Shown here one piece after another: positions 47,033-56,351 of a stretch of 64,000 bases of DNA. Source of the DNA: an uncultured Prochlorococcus sp. Lineage in GTDB: Bacteria; Cyanobacteriota; Cyanobacteriia; PCC-6307; Cyanobiaceae. Both the position numbers and the translations under genes were made by a program. Numbering within the stretch: the first letter of the stretch is position 1; every line of letters starts with the position of its first letter. The stretch covers positions 124,001-188,000 of the forward strand of contig CABYGI010000001.1 of NCBI GenBank assembly GCA_902518475.1. The letters run 5' to 3'. A model generated the notes under the pieces. It did not search any database. It was not told where the DNA came from and saw only the letters and a list, made by a program, of their open reading frames with translations.

Positions 47033-48076
47033 ATGTATTTCAAAAGAAAAGATCTAGAGAAATTTAGAAGTTTTAAAGGACCACTTATAGATGTTAGGAG
47101 CCCAAGTGAATATTATAAAGGACACATGCCTAATTCTATTAACATTCCACTATTTGATAATGATGAGAGATCAATAATTGGCACGATTTATAAAAAAGAT
47201 GGAAGAAAAAAAGCAGTGATAGAGGGATTAAAATTTTTTGAAAAAAAAATGGAATTACTTCTTGATAATTTATTCATGGGTATTGAATCTTATAAAACTA
47301 TGACTAAAAAAAATAATAATGAATTGATTATCAGAATATATTGCTCTAGAGGAGGCATGCGATCACAAAGTATTGCTTGGTTACTGGAAAAATTTAAATT
47401 AAATCCCGTTACACTAAATCGAGGATACAAAATGTATAGGAGATGGGTATTAGATAGTTTTTCGAAAAAGTTGAACATCGTAGTTATTGGCGGAAAAACA
47501 GGAACAGGAAAGACAAGGTTATTATCATTACTAGAAAAATATAAATATCAAACTATTGATCTTGAAGGATTTGCTTGTCATAGAGGAAGCACATTTGGAG
47601 GTTTAGGAATGAAAGAACAACCTTCAAATGAACAATTTGAAAACCAAATTGCTGAAAAATTATTTACGTTTAATAGTTCTAATAATATTTTTGTAGAAGC
47701 TGAAAGTGCAAATATAGGTAAATGCAAAATACCTCATGAATTTTTCAATCAAATGAAAAATTCTAGGAGAATTGAAATTTTAAGGAGCGAATCCAACAGG
47801 CTAGATGAGTTGATAGATACTTATAGTGTTTTTAAAAAAGAGGAACTCCAAGAATCTGTTTTAAGGATTAAAAAAAGATTAGGACCACAAAGAACAAGAA
47901 TAGCTCTTGAATCAATTAATAGTGAGAAATGGGACTTAGTTTGCAGATCAGTTTTAGATTATTACGATAAGTGTTATGAATATGAAAAGGTTGGCAAAAC
48001 AAATATAAAGATATTAGATTTAACTGACAAAAAATACGATGAAAGAATCCTAGAGTTAATAAATAATGTTTTATGA
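47033..48076 (+). CDS. mnmH: tRNA 2-selenouridine synthase / geranyltransferase MnmH (SelU)
   Basis: A 347-residue protein: an N-terminal rhodanese domain with catalytic Cys104 (IYCSRGGMRSQS) and a C-terminal P-loop domain (GGKTGTGKT at 153-161). It converts 2-thiouridine at tRNA position 34 to the geranylated and then the selenated form. Selenium use needs SelD, which is not in this window. The start is ATG and the length normal. Confidence 0.92.
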   Translation: MYFKRKDLEKFRSFKGPLIDVRSPSEYYKGHMPNSINIPLFDNDERSIIGTIYKKDGRKKAVIEGLKFFEKKMELLLDNLFMGIESYKTMTKKNNNELIIRIYCSRGGMRSQSIAWLLEKFKLNPVTLNRGYKMYRRWVLDSFSKKLNIVVIGGKTGTGKTRLLSLLEKYKYQTIDLEGFACHRGSTFGGLGMKEQPSNEQFENQIAEKLFTFNSSNNIFVEAESANIGKCKIPHEFFNQMKNSRRIEILRSESNRLDELIDTYSVFKKEELQESVLRIKKRLGPQRTRIALESINSEKWDLVCRSVLDYYDKCYEYEKVGKTNIKILDLTDKKYDERILELINNVL

Positions 48077-48135
48077 AATAATTAAAACGAATATGGAAAA
48101 TATTTCCTAAAATAAAAAATTATTAATGGAGTATT

Positions 48136-48489
48136 ATGACAGCAAATAAGACTACAAAAATACAATTTTATGAAGGAACTGATGAACCAGTAGTGCCTGA
48201 GATAAGACTGACCAGGAGTAAGGACGGCACCACAGGCCAAGCCCTATTTTTGTTCGAAAAACCTCAGGCTTTATCTTCAATTACAGACGGTGAAATCACA
48301 GGTATGCGTATGATAGATTCCGAAGGTGAAATACTAACTAGGGAAGTTAAAGTAAAGTTTGTTGATGGAGAACCTATATTTCTAGAAGCAGTTTATATTT
48401 GGAAGAACACATCTGACTTTGATAGATTTATGAGATTTGCAAATAGTTATGCCAAATCAAATGGATTAGGATATTCTGAGAAGAAGTAG
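48136..48489 (+). CDS. psb28: Photosystem II assembly protein Psb28
   Basis: A 117-residue soluble protein that binds assembly intermediates of photosystem II near CP47 and the D1-D2 cytochrome b559 region. The family signature [23 protein letters not shown] is near residues 9-31 and [22 protein letters not shown] near 82-103. It follows mnmH after 59 bases and precedes the AI-2E family gene. Confidence 0.95.
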   Translation: MTANKTTKIQFYEGTDEPVVPEIRLTRSKDGTTGQALFLFEKPQALSSITDGEITGMRMIDSEGEILTREVKVKFVDGEPIFLEAVYIWKNTSDFDRFMRFANSYAKSNGLGYSEKK

Positions 48490-48502
48490 AATATTTTAAA
48501 AA

Positions 48503-49546
48503 TTGAGTAGTTCATCATATTTCAAGTTAGTAGTAATTTTAATCACCTCGTTAATAATATGGACTTTAAGAGATTTTCTCCTCTTAATTATTTGTTCTTT
48601 AGTTATTTCAAATATTGTATGCAATTTATGTAATCAAATGCAAAAGGGGTTGAAAATTCCCAGACCCCTATCTTTATTTTTTGTACTAGCAGTTATTTCG
48701 GTAATAGTGTTTACAATTTTTATTCTTGTTTTGCCACCGTTTGTAAAAGAATTCAATGAAATATTAGTTGATATTCCAAATGGCTTATCTAGAATAAATA
48801 TTTTACTTAATACCAATCTGAACAATTTTAATAACCTACTATATGGCGAAGAATCTGAAAATGTTATAGACATTTTTAATCTTATAAATAATGTAGTTAC
48901 CATTCCAGATGCTGCGACTATTGCGAAAGCAATTCAGGAAAGTTTCAAGAACTTAATTAATATCGCAGGTAATCTGGGCTCAGGTTTATTAAAGTTAATA
49001 TTCGTTTTAGTAGTCAGTTTGATGATTTCTATTGAACCAAAACAATATAAAGAAAATATACTTCTACTCATACCAAAAAATTATCGAAATAAATTTAGAA
49101 ATATTCTCAATAAATGCAATATTGCATTAGCAAATTGGACCTTTTCTATGGTTATAAGTTCATTATCAGTAGGTATATTATCGTTGATAGTTTTATCTAT
49201 ATTAGATGTCAAATATGTTGTTTCCAATGCTTTAATAGCAATGGTTTTAAACATAATTCCAAATATAGGTCCAGTTATTAGTGGAATTTTCCCAATTTCA
49301 ATAGCACTACTTGATAATTACTGGAAACCACTAGCAGTTTTAGGAGCATATGTAATAATTCAAAATATTGAAAGTTACATAATAATGCCATCTATAATGA
49401 AGAAAAAAGCAAATTTACTACCTGGTTTAACATTAATATCTCAATTTGGATTCACCTTCATTTTTGGTCCATTAGGATTGATTCTATCTCTTCCTCTAGC
49501 TGTAGTAATACAAGTTTTAATAAAAGAGTCTATTAATGATACATAA
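48503..49546 (+). CDS. AI-2E family transporter (PerM-like)
   Basis: A 347-residue membrane protein with about eight helices: two N-terminal pairs (about 6-40 and 52-80), a middle soluble region (about 85-140), then helices around 155-175, 205-235, 240-270 and 295-340. IPNIGPVISGIFPISIALLD near 249 is characteristic. The start is TTG at 48503. Family members move signal molecules, ions or small organic compounds; the cargo is unknown. It ends 3 bases before the convergent 60-aa ORF. Confidence 0.85.
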   Translation: MSSSSYFKLVVILITSLIIWTLRDFLLLIICSLVISNIVCNLCNQMQKGLKIPRPLSLFFVLAVISVIVFTIFILVLPPFVKEFNEILVDIPNGLSRINILLNTNLNNFNNLLYGEESENVIDIFNLINNVVTIPDAATIAKAIQESFKNLINIAGNLGSGLLKLIFVLVVSLMISIEPKQYKENILLLIPKNYRNKFRNILNKCNIALANWTFSMVISSLSVGILSLIVLSILDVKYVVSNALIAMVLNIIPNIGPVISGIFPISIALLDNYWKPLAVLGAYVIIQNIESYIIMPSIMKKKANLLPGLTLISQFGFTFIFGPLGLILSLPLAVVIQVLIKESINDT

Positions 49547-49549
49547 AAA

Positions 49550-49732
49550 TTACTTATTTAATTTATTATATAAATATGGATAAGAGAACATTATAAAGAA
49601 AGCCAAGGGATGTTTAGCTAAAGCAAAGTAAAGGGAATTAAAAGTAAAATGATCGAACAATATTCTTAACTCAGTAGAAAGATCTATTAAAACCAAAGAA
49701 AATAAAATTATCATATAGTAATTTAATTTCAT
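49550..49732 (-). CDS. Conserved small membrane protein (60 aa)
   Basis: A 60-residue protein with two hydrophobic stretches (about 4-16 and 40-52) and a central polar segment LSTELRILFDHFTFNSLYFAL. It starts 18 bases after the secF stop on the same strand, with normal coding bias in AT-rich style, so it is probably co-transcribed with secDF. I recall like-sized ORFs beside secF in marine picocyanobacteria, unverified. Function unknown. Confidence 0.65.
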   Translation of the reverse strand: MKLNYYMIILFSLVLIDLSTELRILFDHFTFNSLYFALAKHPLAFFIMFSYPYLYNKLNK

Positions 49733-49750
49733 AATTTTATTTATATGAAA

Positions 49751-50665
49751 CTAATCTTTAAGCAAAAAAGATGGAGCCAATAATATACTTGAATAACTTC
49801 CAACTATAATTCCTAACGATAAGGCCAAAGAAAACCAAAATAGTGAGTAAGAACCAAACAAAATTATGCTTATTAAAGGGATTAGGGTTGTAATACTGGT
49901 AAAAGTAGTTCTTCTAAATGATTCATTAACTGATAATTGAATAGTTTCGTTATAATCTTCATCCCTTGACTTTAGATTCTCACGAATTCTATCAAATATA
50001 ACAACAGTATCATTAACAGAATAACCTGCAATAGTTAACAAGGACACAGCAAATAAACTGTTGACCTCGACAGATAATATAATTCCCAACCAGGAGAAGA
50101 TGCCGAAAACAATTAATAAATCATGGAATAAAGCTAATAATGCAAATAATGCATATTTTTTATCAAATCTAATAGTTATATATAGAGATATTGCAAATAA
50201 AGAAACTAATAAAGAAGTAACACAATTAGTAAGTAATCTTTTTCCAAGCTTTGGACCTATTAATCTTGAATCCTTACTCTCATAATTTAAAGGCCCAATA
50301 ATCTTATCAAGACTAGTAATAATTTCATTTGATTCATCAATACTTATATATGGCGTTCTTATTGAAATTAATTTATTATTATTTTGAAATTGTAATTTTA
50401 TATTATTAAAAAAGTTTTTATTTTTCGAGATCTCTTTTAAATTTTCCAAAACTGAATCAGGGGAAATACTAGAACATTCCTCTTCACAAACTCTCTCTAT
50501 TCTTAATTCGTTCCCCCCAACAAAATCCATCCCTAAATTTATAGGTTTCTTATAAGAAGTATTAAAAGTAGAATATAAAATTCCTAAAAGACTAAACAAT
50601 ACAAGAAAAGATGAAAAAGCAATTATATTTCTTTTATTTTTTATTAGATTAAGATTAAATTTCAT
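49751..50665 (-). CDS. secF: Protein translocase subunit SecF
   Basis: A 304-residue RND-type membrane protein assisting SecYEG by a proton-driven pull on the exported chain. The N-terminal helix is followed by a periplasmic domain with LGMDFVGGNELRI near 42-54, and five helices follow with the family motif AGYSVNDTVVIFDRIREN near 213-230 and FRRTTFTSITTLIPLI. It lies 21 bases after secD. Confidence 0.96.
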   Translation of the reverse strand: MKFNLNLIKNKRNIIAFSSFLVLFSLLGILYSTFNTSYKKPINLGMDFVGGNELRIERVCEEECSSISPDSVLENLKEISKNKNFFNNIKLQFQNNNKLISIRTPYISIDESNEIITSLDKIIGPLNYESKDSRLIGPKLGKRLLTNCVTSLLVSLFAISLYITIRFDKKYALFALLALFHDLLIVFGIFSWLGIILSVEVNSLFAVSLLTIAGYSVNDTVVIFDRIRENLKSRDEDYNETIQLSVNESFRRTTFTSITTLIPLISIILFGSYSLFWFSLALSLGIIVGSYSSILLAPSFLLKD

Positions 50666-50686
50666 AGGAAAATTAAAATAAAAAAA

Positions 50687-52156
50687 TTAATTGGAAAAAT
50701 TGTTCCTTGGTAGGTAAAGATTTTTTTGTCTTAAAGATTGGTATGTTATAAAAAATCGCAATATGGTTTTGGAACAATTTAATGATGTAAACAAACTTAT
50801 TAAGACACCAATTCCTAATGTTGCAGCAAAACCCTTTACAAAATTTGTTCCCAATAAGAACAATACAAAACAACTTAAAAGGGTTGTAATGTGGCCATCA
50901 ACTATGGATGAATTAGCTCTTTGAAAACCGCTATCAATAGATCTTGTAAGAGTATTGCCATCAAGTAGTTCTTCTCTAATTCTCTCAAATATTAGAATAT
51001 TTGCATCAACTGCCATACCAATACTAAGAATAAGACCGGATATTCCAGGTAAAGTTAAAGTTACAGGAATTAAAGAATATAGGGCCAGGTTAAAAAAGCC
51101 ATAAAGTATTAGAGATAGAACCGATACAAAACCTAAAATTCTATAATTGTAAATCATAAATAAACCAACAAAAATCAATCCACTAATAGCAGCATAAAGA
51201 CTTTTTAAAATATTATTGGATCCCAGAAGAGCTCCTATAGTATTAGTTTCTACTATTTCAATTGGTAATGGCAAAGAACCACCTTTAAGTTGAACTTCTA
51301 ATTCTCTCGCATTTTCAGCACTAAAATTACCACTTATGGTTGCTGAACCACCTGTAATACCAGTATTAGCAAACTGAGCGCCAACACTAGCTTCACTAAT
51401 AGATTCCCCATCAAGAATAATAGACAAAAGTTGATCAGTCCCAGCTATTGATTTTGTGATTTCAGCAAATTTATCTCCGCCTGAATTACTAAATGTTAAT
51501 AAAACTTCCCAATTATTATTTGTTTGTTCTTGTCTCCTTCCCGCGTTAATAAGATCTTTGCCTGATAAATCAGTTTTGATAAATAAATTTGAAATTTCAT
51601 TGTCAATATACTTTTTAATTTCGATTAATTTCCCATATAAATCCTTACTAGTAGCTGAAAAATTTAGTTCTTGTTCAGTCTCATTAAGATTATCTTGAAT
51701 TATTTTTAAAAAATCATCACCATATTGACTTTTTTCTATAGAGGAATATTTTTTAATTAATTCATTTATATTCAATCTCTGAAGTTGCAGTCTTCTTAAA
51801 TCTGTAGAAGTCCCTACTTTTTGAGTCCTAAATTCTAATAAAGCAGTCTTACCTAAAACTCTAGAAGCAACTAATGGATTTTGTTCTCCAGGTAATTCTA
51901 AAATTAACTGATCGCCACCTAGTGTTTGCAGGTTAGACTCAGAAACCCCTAAATTGTTAATGCGTCTATCTATAACCGAATTAACTGCTTCGAGTTCATC
52001 CTTCGTTACCTTACCTTCCTTTTTAATTATTTGTAGTGTAAGTTGAGACCCTCCTTTCAAATCCAAACCTAACTCTAAAGGGTAATTTAATAATAAATAA
52101 ACCGATAAAGTAAGCAGAAATATTATGAAAAAAAGCCAACCTTGCCTTCTTTTCAT
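50687..52156 (-). CDS. secD: Protein translocase subunit SecD
   Basis: A 489-residue partner of SecF. LGLDLKGGSQLTLQI is near residues 29-43, the large periplasmic P1 domain at about 50-310, and GISGLILSIGMAVDANILIFERIREEL near 370-396 before the last helices. The length is standard for cyanobacteria. It starts 4 bases after the pdhB stop, indicating a pdhB-secD-secF transcript. Confidence 0.96.
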   Translation of the reverse strand: MKRRQGWLFFIIFLLTLSVYLLLNYPLELGLDLKGGSQLTLQIIKKEGKVTKDELEAVNSVIDRRINNLGVSESNLQTLGGDQLILELPGEQNPLVASRVLGKTALLEFRTQKVGTSTDLRRLQLQRLNINELIKKYSSIEKSQYGDDFLKIIQDNLNETEQELNFSATSKDLYGKLIEIKKYIDNEISNLFIKTDLSGKDLINAGRRQEQTNNNWEVLLTFSNSGGDKFAEITKSIAGTDQLLSIILDGESISEASVGAQFANTGITGGSATISGNFSAENARELEVQLKGGSLPLPIEIVETNTIGALLGSNNILKSLYAAISGLIFVGLFMIYNYRILGFVSVLSLILYGFFNLALYSLIPVTLTLPGISGLILSIGMAVDANILIFERIREELLDGNTLTRSIDSGFQRANSSIVDGHITTLLSCFVLFLLGTNFVKGFAATLGIGVLISLFTSLNCSKTILRFFITYQSLRQKNLYLPRNNFSN

Positions 52157-52160
52157 TAAC

Positions 52161-53144
52161 TTAAATACTCCTGCTAACTAAATGTTCAACTTTTTCTACT
52201 ATTTGATGTGGTTGGATTATGGTCAAATTCTCAAGATTTCCATTATACGGAGTTGGAATATCCTGACTAGATAATCTAATTGGACGAGCATCAAGATCAT
52301 CGAAACACTCTTCTGCTATCAAGGCAATTAATTCTGCCCCAATGCCTCCAGTCTTCATACATTCCTCAACAATAATTACTTTATTTGTTTTTCTTATTGA
52401 TTTTGAGATGGTTTCCATATCAAATGGCTTTAAACTTATTAAATCAATCAACTCAACATCTATTCCTTTTTTATCTAATTCTTCAACAGCTTTAAGGCAA
52501 TGATGTCTCATTCTCGAATAAGTCAATAAAGTAATGTCTTTACCTTCTTTGACTACGTCAGCCTGATCTAAAGCACAAGTATAGTCTCCCTCAGGTAATT
52601 CTTCAGACAAGTTGTATAAAAGAACATGTTCGAAAAAAAGAACAGGATTATTATCTCTTATGGCTGCTTTCATTAAACCTTTAGCATTTGTAGGTGTACT
52701 GCATGCAACAATTTTTATCCCAGGAACTGCATGAAAATATGCTTCAAGTCTTTGACTGTGTTCAGCACCAAGCTGACGCCCAACTCCTCCGGGCCCACGA
52801 ACTACTGCTGGTATTTTATAATTTCCTCCACTTGTATATCGAAGCATTCCCATATTATTTGATATCTGATTAAAAGCTAAAAGTAAAAAACCCATATTCA
52901 TTCCTTCTACTATTGGTCTCAACCCCGTCATTGCTGCACCAACTGCCATACCTGTAAAACTATTCTCTGCAATTGGTGTATCTAATACTCTTAGCTCACC
53001 ATATTTTTCATATAAATCCTTAGTTACTTTATAGGAACCTCCATAATGTCCAACATCTTCCCCCATAACACAAACATTAACATCATTTGCCATTTCCTCA
53101 TCAATTGCCTCTTTCAAAGCATTAAACAATAATGTTCCAGCCAA
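52161..53144 (-). CDS. pdhB: Pyruvate dehydrogenase E1 component, beta subunit
   Basis: A 327-residue subunit that, with PdhA, decarboxylates pyruvate to feed acetyl-CoA to fatty acid and pigment synthesis. Transketolase-type features include [34 protein letters not shown] near 9-42, [25 protein letters not shown] near 58-82 and the C-terminal [20 protein letters not shown] near 255-275. It is first of the pdhB-secD-secF run; a 31-aa ORF lies upstream. Confidence 0.96.
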   Translation of the reverse strand: MAGTLLFNALKEAIDEEMANDVNVCVMGEDVGHYGGSYKVTKDLYEKYGELRVLDTPIAENSFTGMAVGAAMTGLRPIVEGMNMGFLLLAFNQISNNMGMLRYTSGGNYKIPAVVRGPGGVGRQLGAEHSQRLEAYFHAVPGIKIVACSTPTNAKGLMKAAIRDNNPVLFFEHVLLYNLSEELPEGDYTCALDQADVVKEGKDITLLTYSRMRHHCLKAVEELDKKGIDVELIDLISLKPFDMETISKSIRKTNKVIIVEECMKTGGIGAELIALIAEECFDDLDARPIRLSSQDIPTPYNGNLENLTIIQPHQIVEKVEHLVSRSI

Positions 53145-53197
53145 AATTAACTACCTAATTAATCACACATATAATCCTACCACTTAGATTAATTGAT

Positions 53198-53293
53198 TTA
53201 TCCTCCTTCTGCAAAGGTTATAAGTAGTAATATTGACAAAATCATTCCTGGTGAGAGCAAAAGAATTAAAAGGCCTAGGTCATGTAAAGACAT
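53198..53293 (-). CDS. Putative very small membrane protein (31 aa)
   Basis: ATG at 53293 to TAA at 53198. The product has a short start MSLHDLG, two leucine-rich hydrophobic stretches (residues 7-14 and 17-27) split by SPG, and ends FAEGG. It fits the otherwise unexplained 183-base gap between DUF3082 and pdhB on the same strand. I see no strong ribosome-binding site. Too short to be certain; support rests on hydrophobic organisation and position. Confidence 0.5.
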   Translation of the reverse strand: MSLHDLGLLILLLSPGMILSILLLITFAEGG

Positions 53294-53327
53294 TAAAAGA
53301 AACTATTTTTTTTATAATATTAGTAAT

Positions 53328-53630
53328 TCAACTTTTCTTCAGAAAAAAACTGCGAATAAATACAATAAAAAGTCCAATACCAATAAAGGCAAAAGAAAAG
53401 GTTAGCAAAAAAGATAATCCAATTATTAAGGTATTAATACTAGAAGAAATATTTTGGACTATTTCAGAAGAATTAGATGGTTTATGTATTGAAAAATAAA
53501 TTACAATTTTATTACTTAAAAAATAAAAAAATATAAATAATAAAAAACTGGTTACTGATCCAACAATAAAATTTAAAGGTCCTTTTTCGGGAATATTTTT
53601 TTCAATATTCCCATTAATATTGTCAATCAC
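53328..53630 (-). CDS. DUF3082 family membrane protein
   Basis: A 100-residue protein with two hydrophobic helices (about 22-42 and 68-93) and a conserved middle segment IHKPSNSSEIVQNISSSINTLIIGLSFLLTFSFAFIG that I recognise as the cyanobacterial DUF3082 family. The opposite-strand open frames at 53193-53499 are shadows. It follows ispE by 23 bases. Function unknown. Confidence 0.78.
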   Translation of the reverse strand: MIDNINGNIEKNIPEKGPLNFIVGSVTSFLLFIFFYFLSNKIVIYFSIHKPSNSSEIVQNISSSINTLIIGLSFLLTFSFAFIGIGLFIVFIRSFFLKKS

Positions 53631-53653
53631 AATAAAATTTATTTAAAAAAATT

Positions 53654-54589
53654 TTAAATGAATGTTATTCCCTTTTCAAGGAAAGTACAAACCCATGTAT
53701 CATAGCCTCTATCTTCAAATAATTTGGAATTTGCATTTAATTCTTTTTTAGCAGTCTCTAAATCTTTAAAGAGTGCAAAGCACGTAGGGCCTGATCCACT
53801 CATTGAAAAAGTCAAACAATTCTCTAATTTAGAAAGTAAATATAGTGCCTGCTTTACAGAATCATTGTCATTTTCAACAACTAACTGCAAATCATTTTTT
53901 ATAGATAAATGTTGATTATCAAAATTTAAGTTATTTAAACCATTATCTCTTAAATTTTTTCTTATGTTCTCAATAATTTCATTATTAGTAAGATATTGAT
54001 CACAATATCTCTTACTATATTTCTTATAAGTTTCAGCAGTAGATACTGATACATTTGGATTTTTTAAAAGAATTACTCCATATTTAAAGTTTGAATCTAA
54101 TTTTTCCAAAATTTCGCCTCTTCCAAAACATAATTGAATACCACCATTTATAAAGAAGGGAATATCAGACCCTAATATTGATGCTAATGAAGATAATTTT
54201 TTTTGATCTAAGTTCAAATTCCATAAATTATTAAGACCAATTAATGTTGCTGCTGCGTTACTGGATCCACCAGCCAATCCTGCACCAATTGGAATATTTT
54301 TTCTTAAAAATATATTTGCACCGAAATCTATATTTGATTTTTTCCTTAAGAGATTTGCCGATTTAACAATTAAGTTATCACTTGATAAGCTTAAATCATT
54401 ACAATCAGACTCAAGTTTAATTAAACCTTCATTATTAATTTGAAATTCTAAATAATCAGAAAGATCAATATTTTGCATAATCATTGCTAACTCATGGAAT
54501 CCATCCTCTCTTTTACCAATAACTTCAAGGTGCAAATTTATTTTGGCAGGAGATTTTATAATAATTTTCTTTCTTGCTAAATCTTCCAT
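53654..54589 (-). CDS. ispE: 4-diphosphocytidyl-2-C-methyl-D-erythritol kinase
   Basis: A 311-residue GHMP kinase of the MEP isoprenoid pathway. KSPAKINLHLEVIGKREDGFHEL is near residues 10-32, the ATP-binding loop PIGAGLAGGSSNAAATLIGL near 95-114 and the C-terminal MSGSGPTCFALF near 262. I use the ATG at 54589; a longer frame to 54661 runs into rsmA and adds residues not typical of the family. It follows rsmA by 13 bases. Confidence 0.95.
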   Translation of the reverse strand: MEDLARKKIIIKSPAKINLHLEVIGKREDGFHELAMIMQNIDLSDYLEFQINNEGLIKLESDCNDLSLSSDNLIVKSANLLRKKSNIDFGANIFLRKNIPIGAGLAGGSSNAAATLIGLNNLWNLNLDQKKLSSLASILGSDIPFFINGGIQLCFGRGEILEKLDSNFKYGVILLKNPNVSVSTAETYKKYSKRYCDQYLTNNEIIENIRKNLRDNGLNNLNFDNQHLSIKNDLQLVVENDNDSVKQALYLLSKLENCLTFSMSGSGPTCFALFKDLETAKKELNANSKLFEDRGYDTWVCTFLEKGITFI

Positions 54590-54602
54590 ATACTTAAATA
54601 TT

Positions 54603-55427
54603 TTATTTTTTAATTTTAATACAATTTTCTGCAAGCTTAATCCATTGTGCAATTGAAACATCTTGTGGTCTTAAATTAAAACATACTTTTGAAGATTCAG
54701 ATAATTCATTTATCTCTTCATTTGAAAGTATGGAATTAAGAGTATTTCTAATCATTTTTCTTCTTGAATTAAAACAAATTCTAAGAAGTTTATCTATATA
54801 CTTTTCTAGATTAATATCTAATCTTAAATCATTTTTAATTGGTTCGAAAACTACTAAAGAAGAAAAAACTTTTGGAGGCGGACTAAATGATGAAGGCGGC
54901 ACATCGCAGATTCTTTTTATTTTTGATAAAAGTTGCATTCTTATACTAAGAGCACCAGCATTATGACTACCCTCTTTGGATATAATCCTATCTACAACGT
55001 CTTTCTGCATTAAAAAAATTATTTTTTCGTAAGTATAGTTTCTTATAATTCCCAATCGCCCTATGAAAATATCCAATATTGGACCAGTTATATTGTAGGG
55101 AATATTCGCAATCACTTTAGTGATCTTATTATTAATCGAATCTAAATTTACAGAAAGAATATCTCCCTGCTGAAGTGAAAACTTATTATTATCATTGAAT
55201 TTATCATTTAATAAATTTATTAAATCTTTATCTAATTCAATCGCATGTAATTTTTTAATTTCTGAATCTAATAACTGAGATGTTAAAGCTCCTTTACCTG
55301 GGCCAATTTCTAAAATAAAGTCATTTTCATTAAGAACAGCAATTTCTTTAATTTTTTCTAATATTTTTTTATTAACCAACCAGTGTTGTCCAAATCTTTT
55401 TTTTTGATGATAGTTTTTAGAATTCAT
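54603..55427 (-). CDS. rsmA: 16S rRNA (adenine1518-N6/adenine1519-N6) dimethyltransferase
   Basis: A 274-residue KsgA/Dim1 enzyme that dimethylates two adenines in helix 45 of 16S r[21 protein letters not shown] is near residues 9-26, the SAM motif [15 protein letters not shown] near 39-53, the catalytic [11 protein letters not shown] near 108-118. It is followed by ispE on the same strand. Confidence 0.96.
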   Translation of the reverse strand: MNSKNYHQKKRFGQHWLVNKKILEKIKEIAVLNENDFILEIGPGKGALTSQLLDSEIKKLHAIELDKDLINLLNDKFNDNNKFSLQQGDILSVNLDSINNKITKVIANIPYNITGPILDIFIGRLGIIRNYTYEKIIFLMQKDVVDRIISKEGSHNAGALSIRMQLLSKIKRICDVPPSSFSPPPKVFSSLVVFEPIKNDLRLDINLEKYIDKLLRICFNSRRKMIRNTLNSILSNEEINELSESSKVCFNLRPQDVSIAQWIKLAENCIKIKK

Positions 55428-55483
55428 CTAAAAGATAATTAATATGTTTAAATTAAATATGAATTTACTTAATACTTTATATC

Positions 55484-55816
55484 ATGAGCTTATCAAAAAA
55501 AAATTTAGATAAACTCAATAAATTTAAAAAAAATAAAAATTTAAATAACGAAAGTAAAAATATTATTAATAACACAAATATATCTAATAAAAATGATTTA
55601 ATAACCAATCCACTTTATTCAGAAGATCCCAATAAAATTTTTTACTCTTTAATTGATAATTCTGAATCTTTAGAAGAGTCTTCTAATGTTAATAATTCTC
55701 TTAGAAAAATTGAGAGTAATCAAATTAATATGAATTCTAGAAAAGCTAATTTTTCTGAGAAATTATCAACCGAAGAGGAACTATATGATGAATTTAATTA
55801 TCTTCTTGATGAATAA
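55484..55816 (+). CDS. Hypothetical Asn/Lys/Ser-rich protein
   Basis: A 110-residue protein of low complexity, rich in Asn, Lys and Ser, with no hydrophobic segment; it is probably largely disordered. The C-terminal part (STEEELYDEFNYLLDE, about 95-110) is acidic and looks more ordered. It is 19 bases upstream of rlmH on the same strand. I do not recognise a family. Confidence 0.6.
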   Translation: MSLSKKNLDKLNKFKKNKNLNNESKNIINNTNISNKNDLITNPLYSEDPNKIFYSLIDNSESLEESSNVNNSLRKIESNQINMNSRKANFSEKLSTEEELYDEFNYLLDE

Positions 55817-55835
55817 TTAGGTTTAATATTTACTT

Positions 55836-56252
55836 ATGCTTCAGAGTAATAGATTAACAATTTACGCTATCGGCAAAATAAAGAAACTTTGGATTAGAGA
55901 TGGAATTAATCAGTACAAAAAAAGAATGCCTGAACTTATCATTAATGAGTTAAAAACTTTTAATTTAAATAATCTCAGATCCAACAACAATATTATTATC
56001 TGCCTAAGTGAAGAAGGAAAGCAGTTTAATTCAGTTGAACTCTGTTCTTTACTCTTAAATTTTAAAAATAAAAAAATTAATTTCTTAATCGGCGATACTG
56101 ATGGAATAAGTTCTGATATTAAAAAAAATTCAGATCTCATACTAAGCCTTTCTCCTTTAACTTTTCCTCATGAATTAGCTAGATTAATCCTAATTGAGCA
56201 AATCTATAGAGCTGTCTCTATATCTATCAACTCCCCTTACCATCGTTCTTAA
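55836..56252 (+). CDS. rlmH: 23S rRNA (pseudouridine1915-N3)-methyltransferase RlmH
   Basis: A 138-residue SPOUT methyltransferase acting on helix 69 of 23S rRNA. The knot motif [44 protein letters not shown] is at about 87-130 and the C-terminus is PYHRS, close to the family's usual YHK/YHR end. The start is ATG. Confidence 0.94.
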   Translation: MLQSNRLTIYAIGKIKKLWIRDGINQYKKRMPELIINELKTFNLNNLRSNNNIIICLSEEGKQFNSVELCSLLLNFKNKKINFLIGDTDGISSDIKKNSDLILSLSPLTFPHELARLILIEQIYRAVSISINSPYHRS

Positions 56253-56324
56253 AAAGATTAGATTTAATCTAAAATTAATCTATAAAACTTTAATAACTAA
56301 CTATTTTTTAAATTTTTATTGTAT

Positions 56325-56338
56325 AGTACATATATACT
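56325..56338 (+). promoter_or_regulatory. LexA-type SOS box upstream of umuD
   Basis: AGTACATATATACT fits the published cyanobacterial LexA consensus RGTACNNNDGTWCB at 13 of 14 positions (A for G at position 10). It sits in an 18-base inverted repeat, ATAGTA-N6-TACTAT (56323-56340), 12 to 29 bases before the umuD TTG start. The site position and the adjoining error-prone polymerase genes support LexA control. Confidence 0.7.
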
Positions 56339-56351
56339 ATTAATTTAAGTC

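Noticed and set aside
53193-53499. Two plus-strand ORFs opposite DUF3082 and the 31-aa ORF
   Set aside because: They are rich in Lys/Ile, lack a ribosome-binding site, and are antisense to the better-supported DUF3082 gene.
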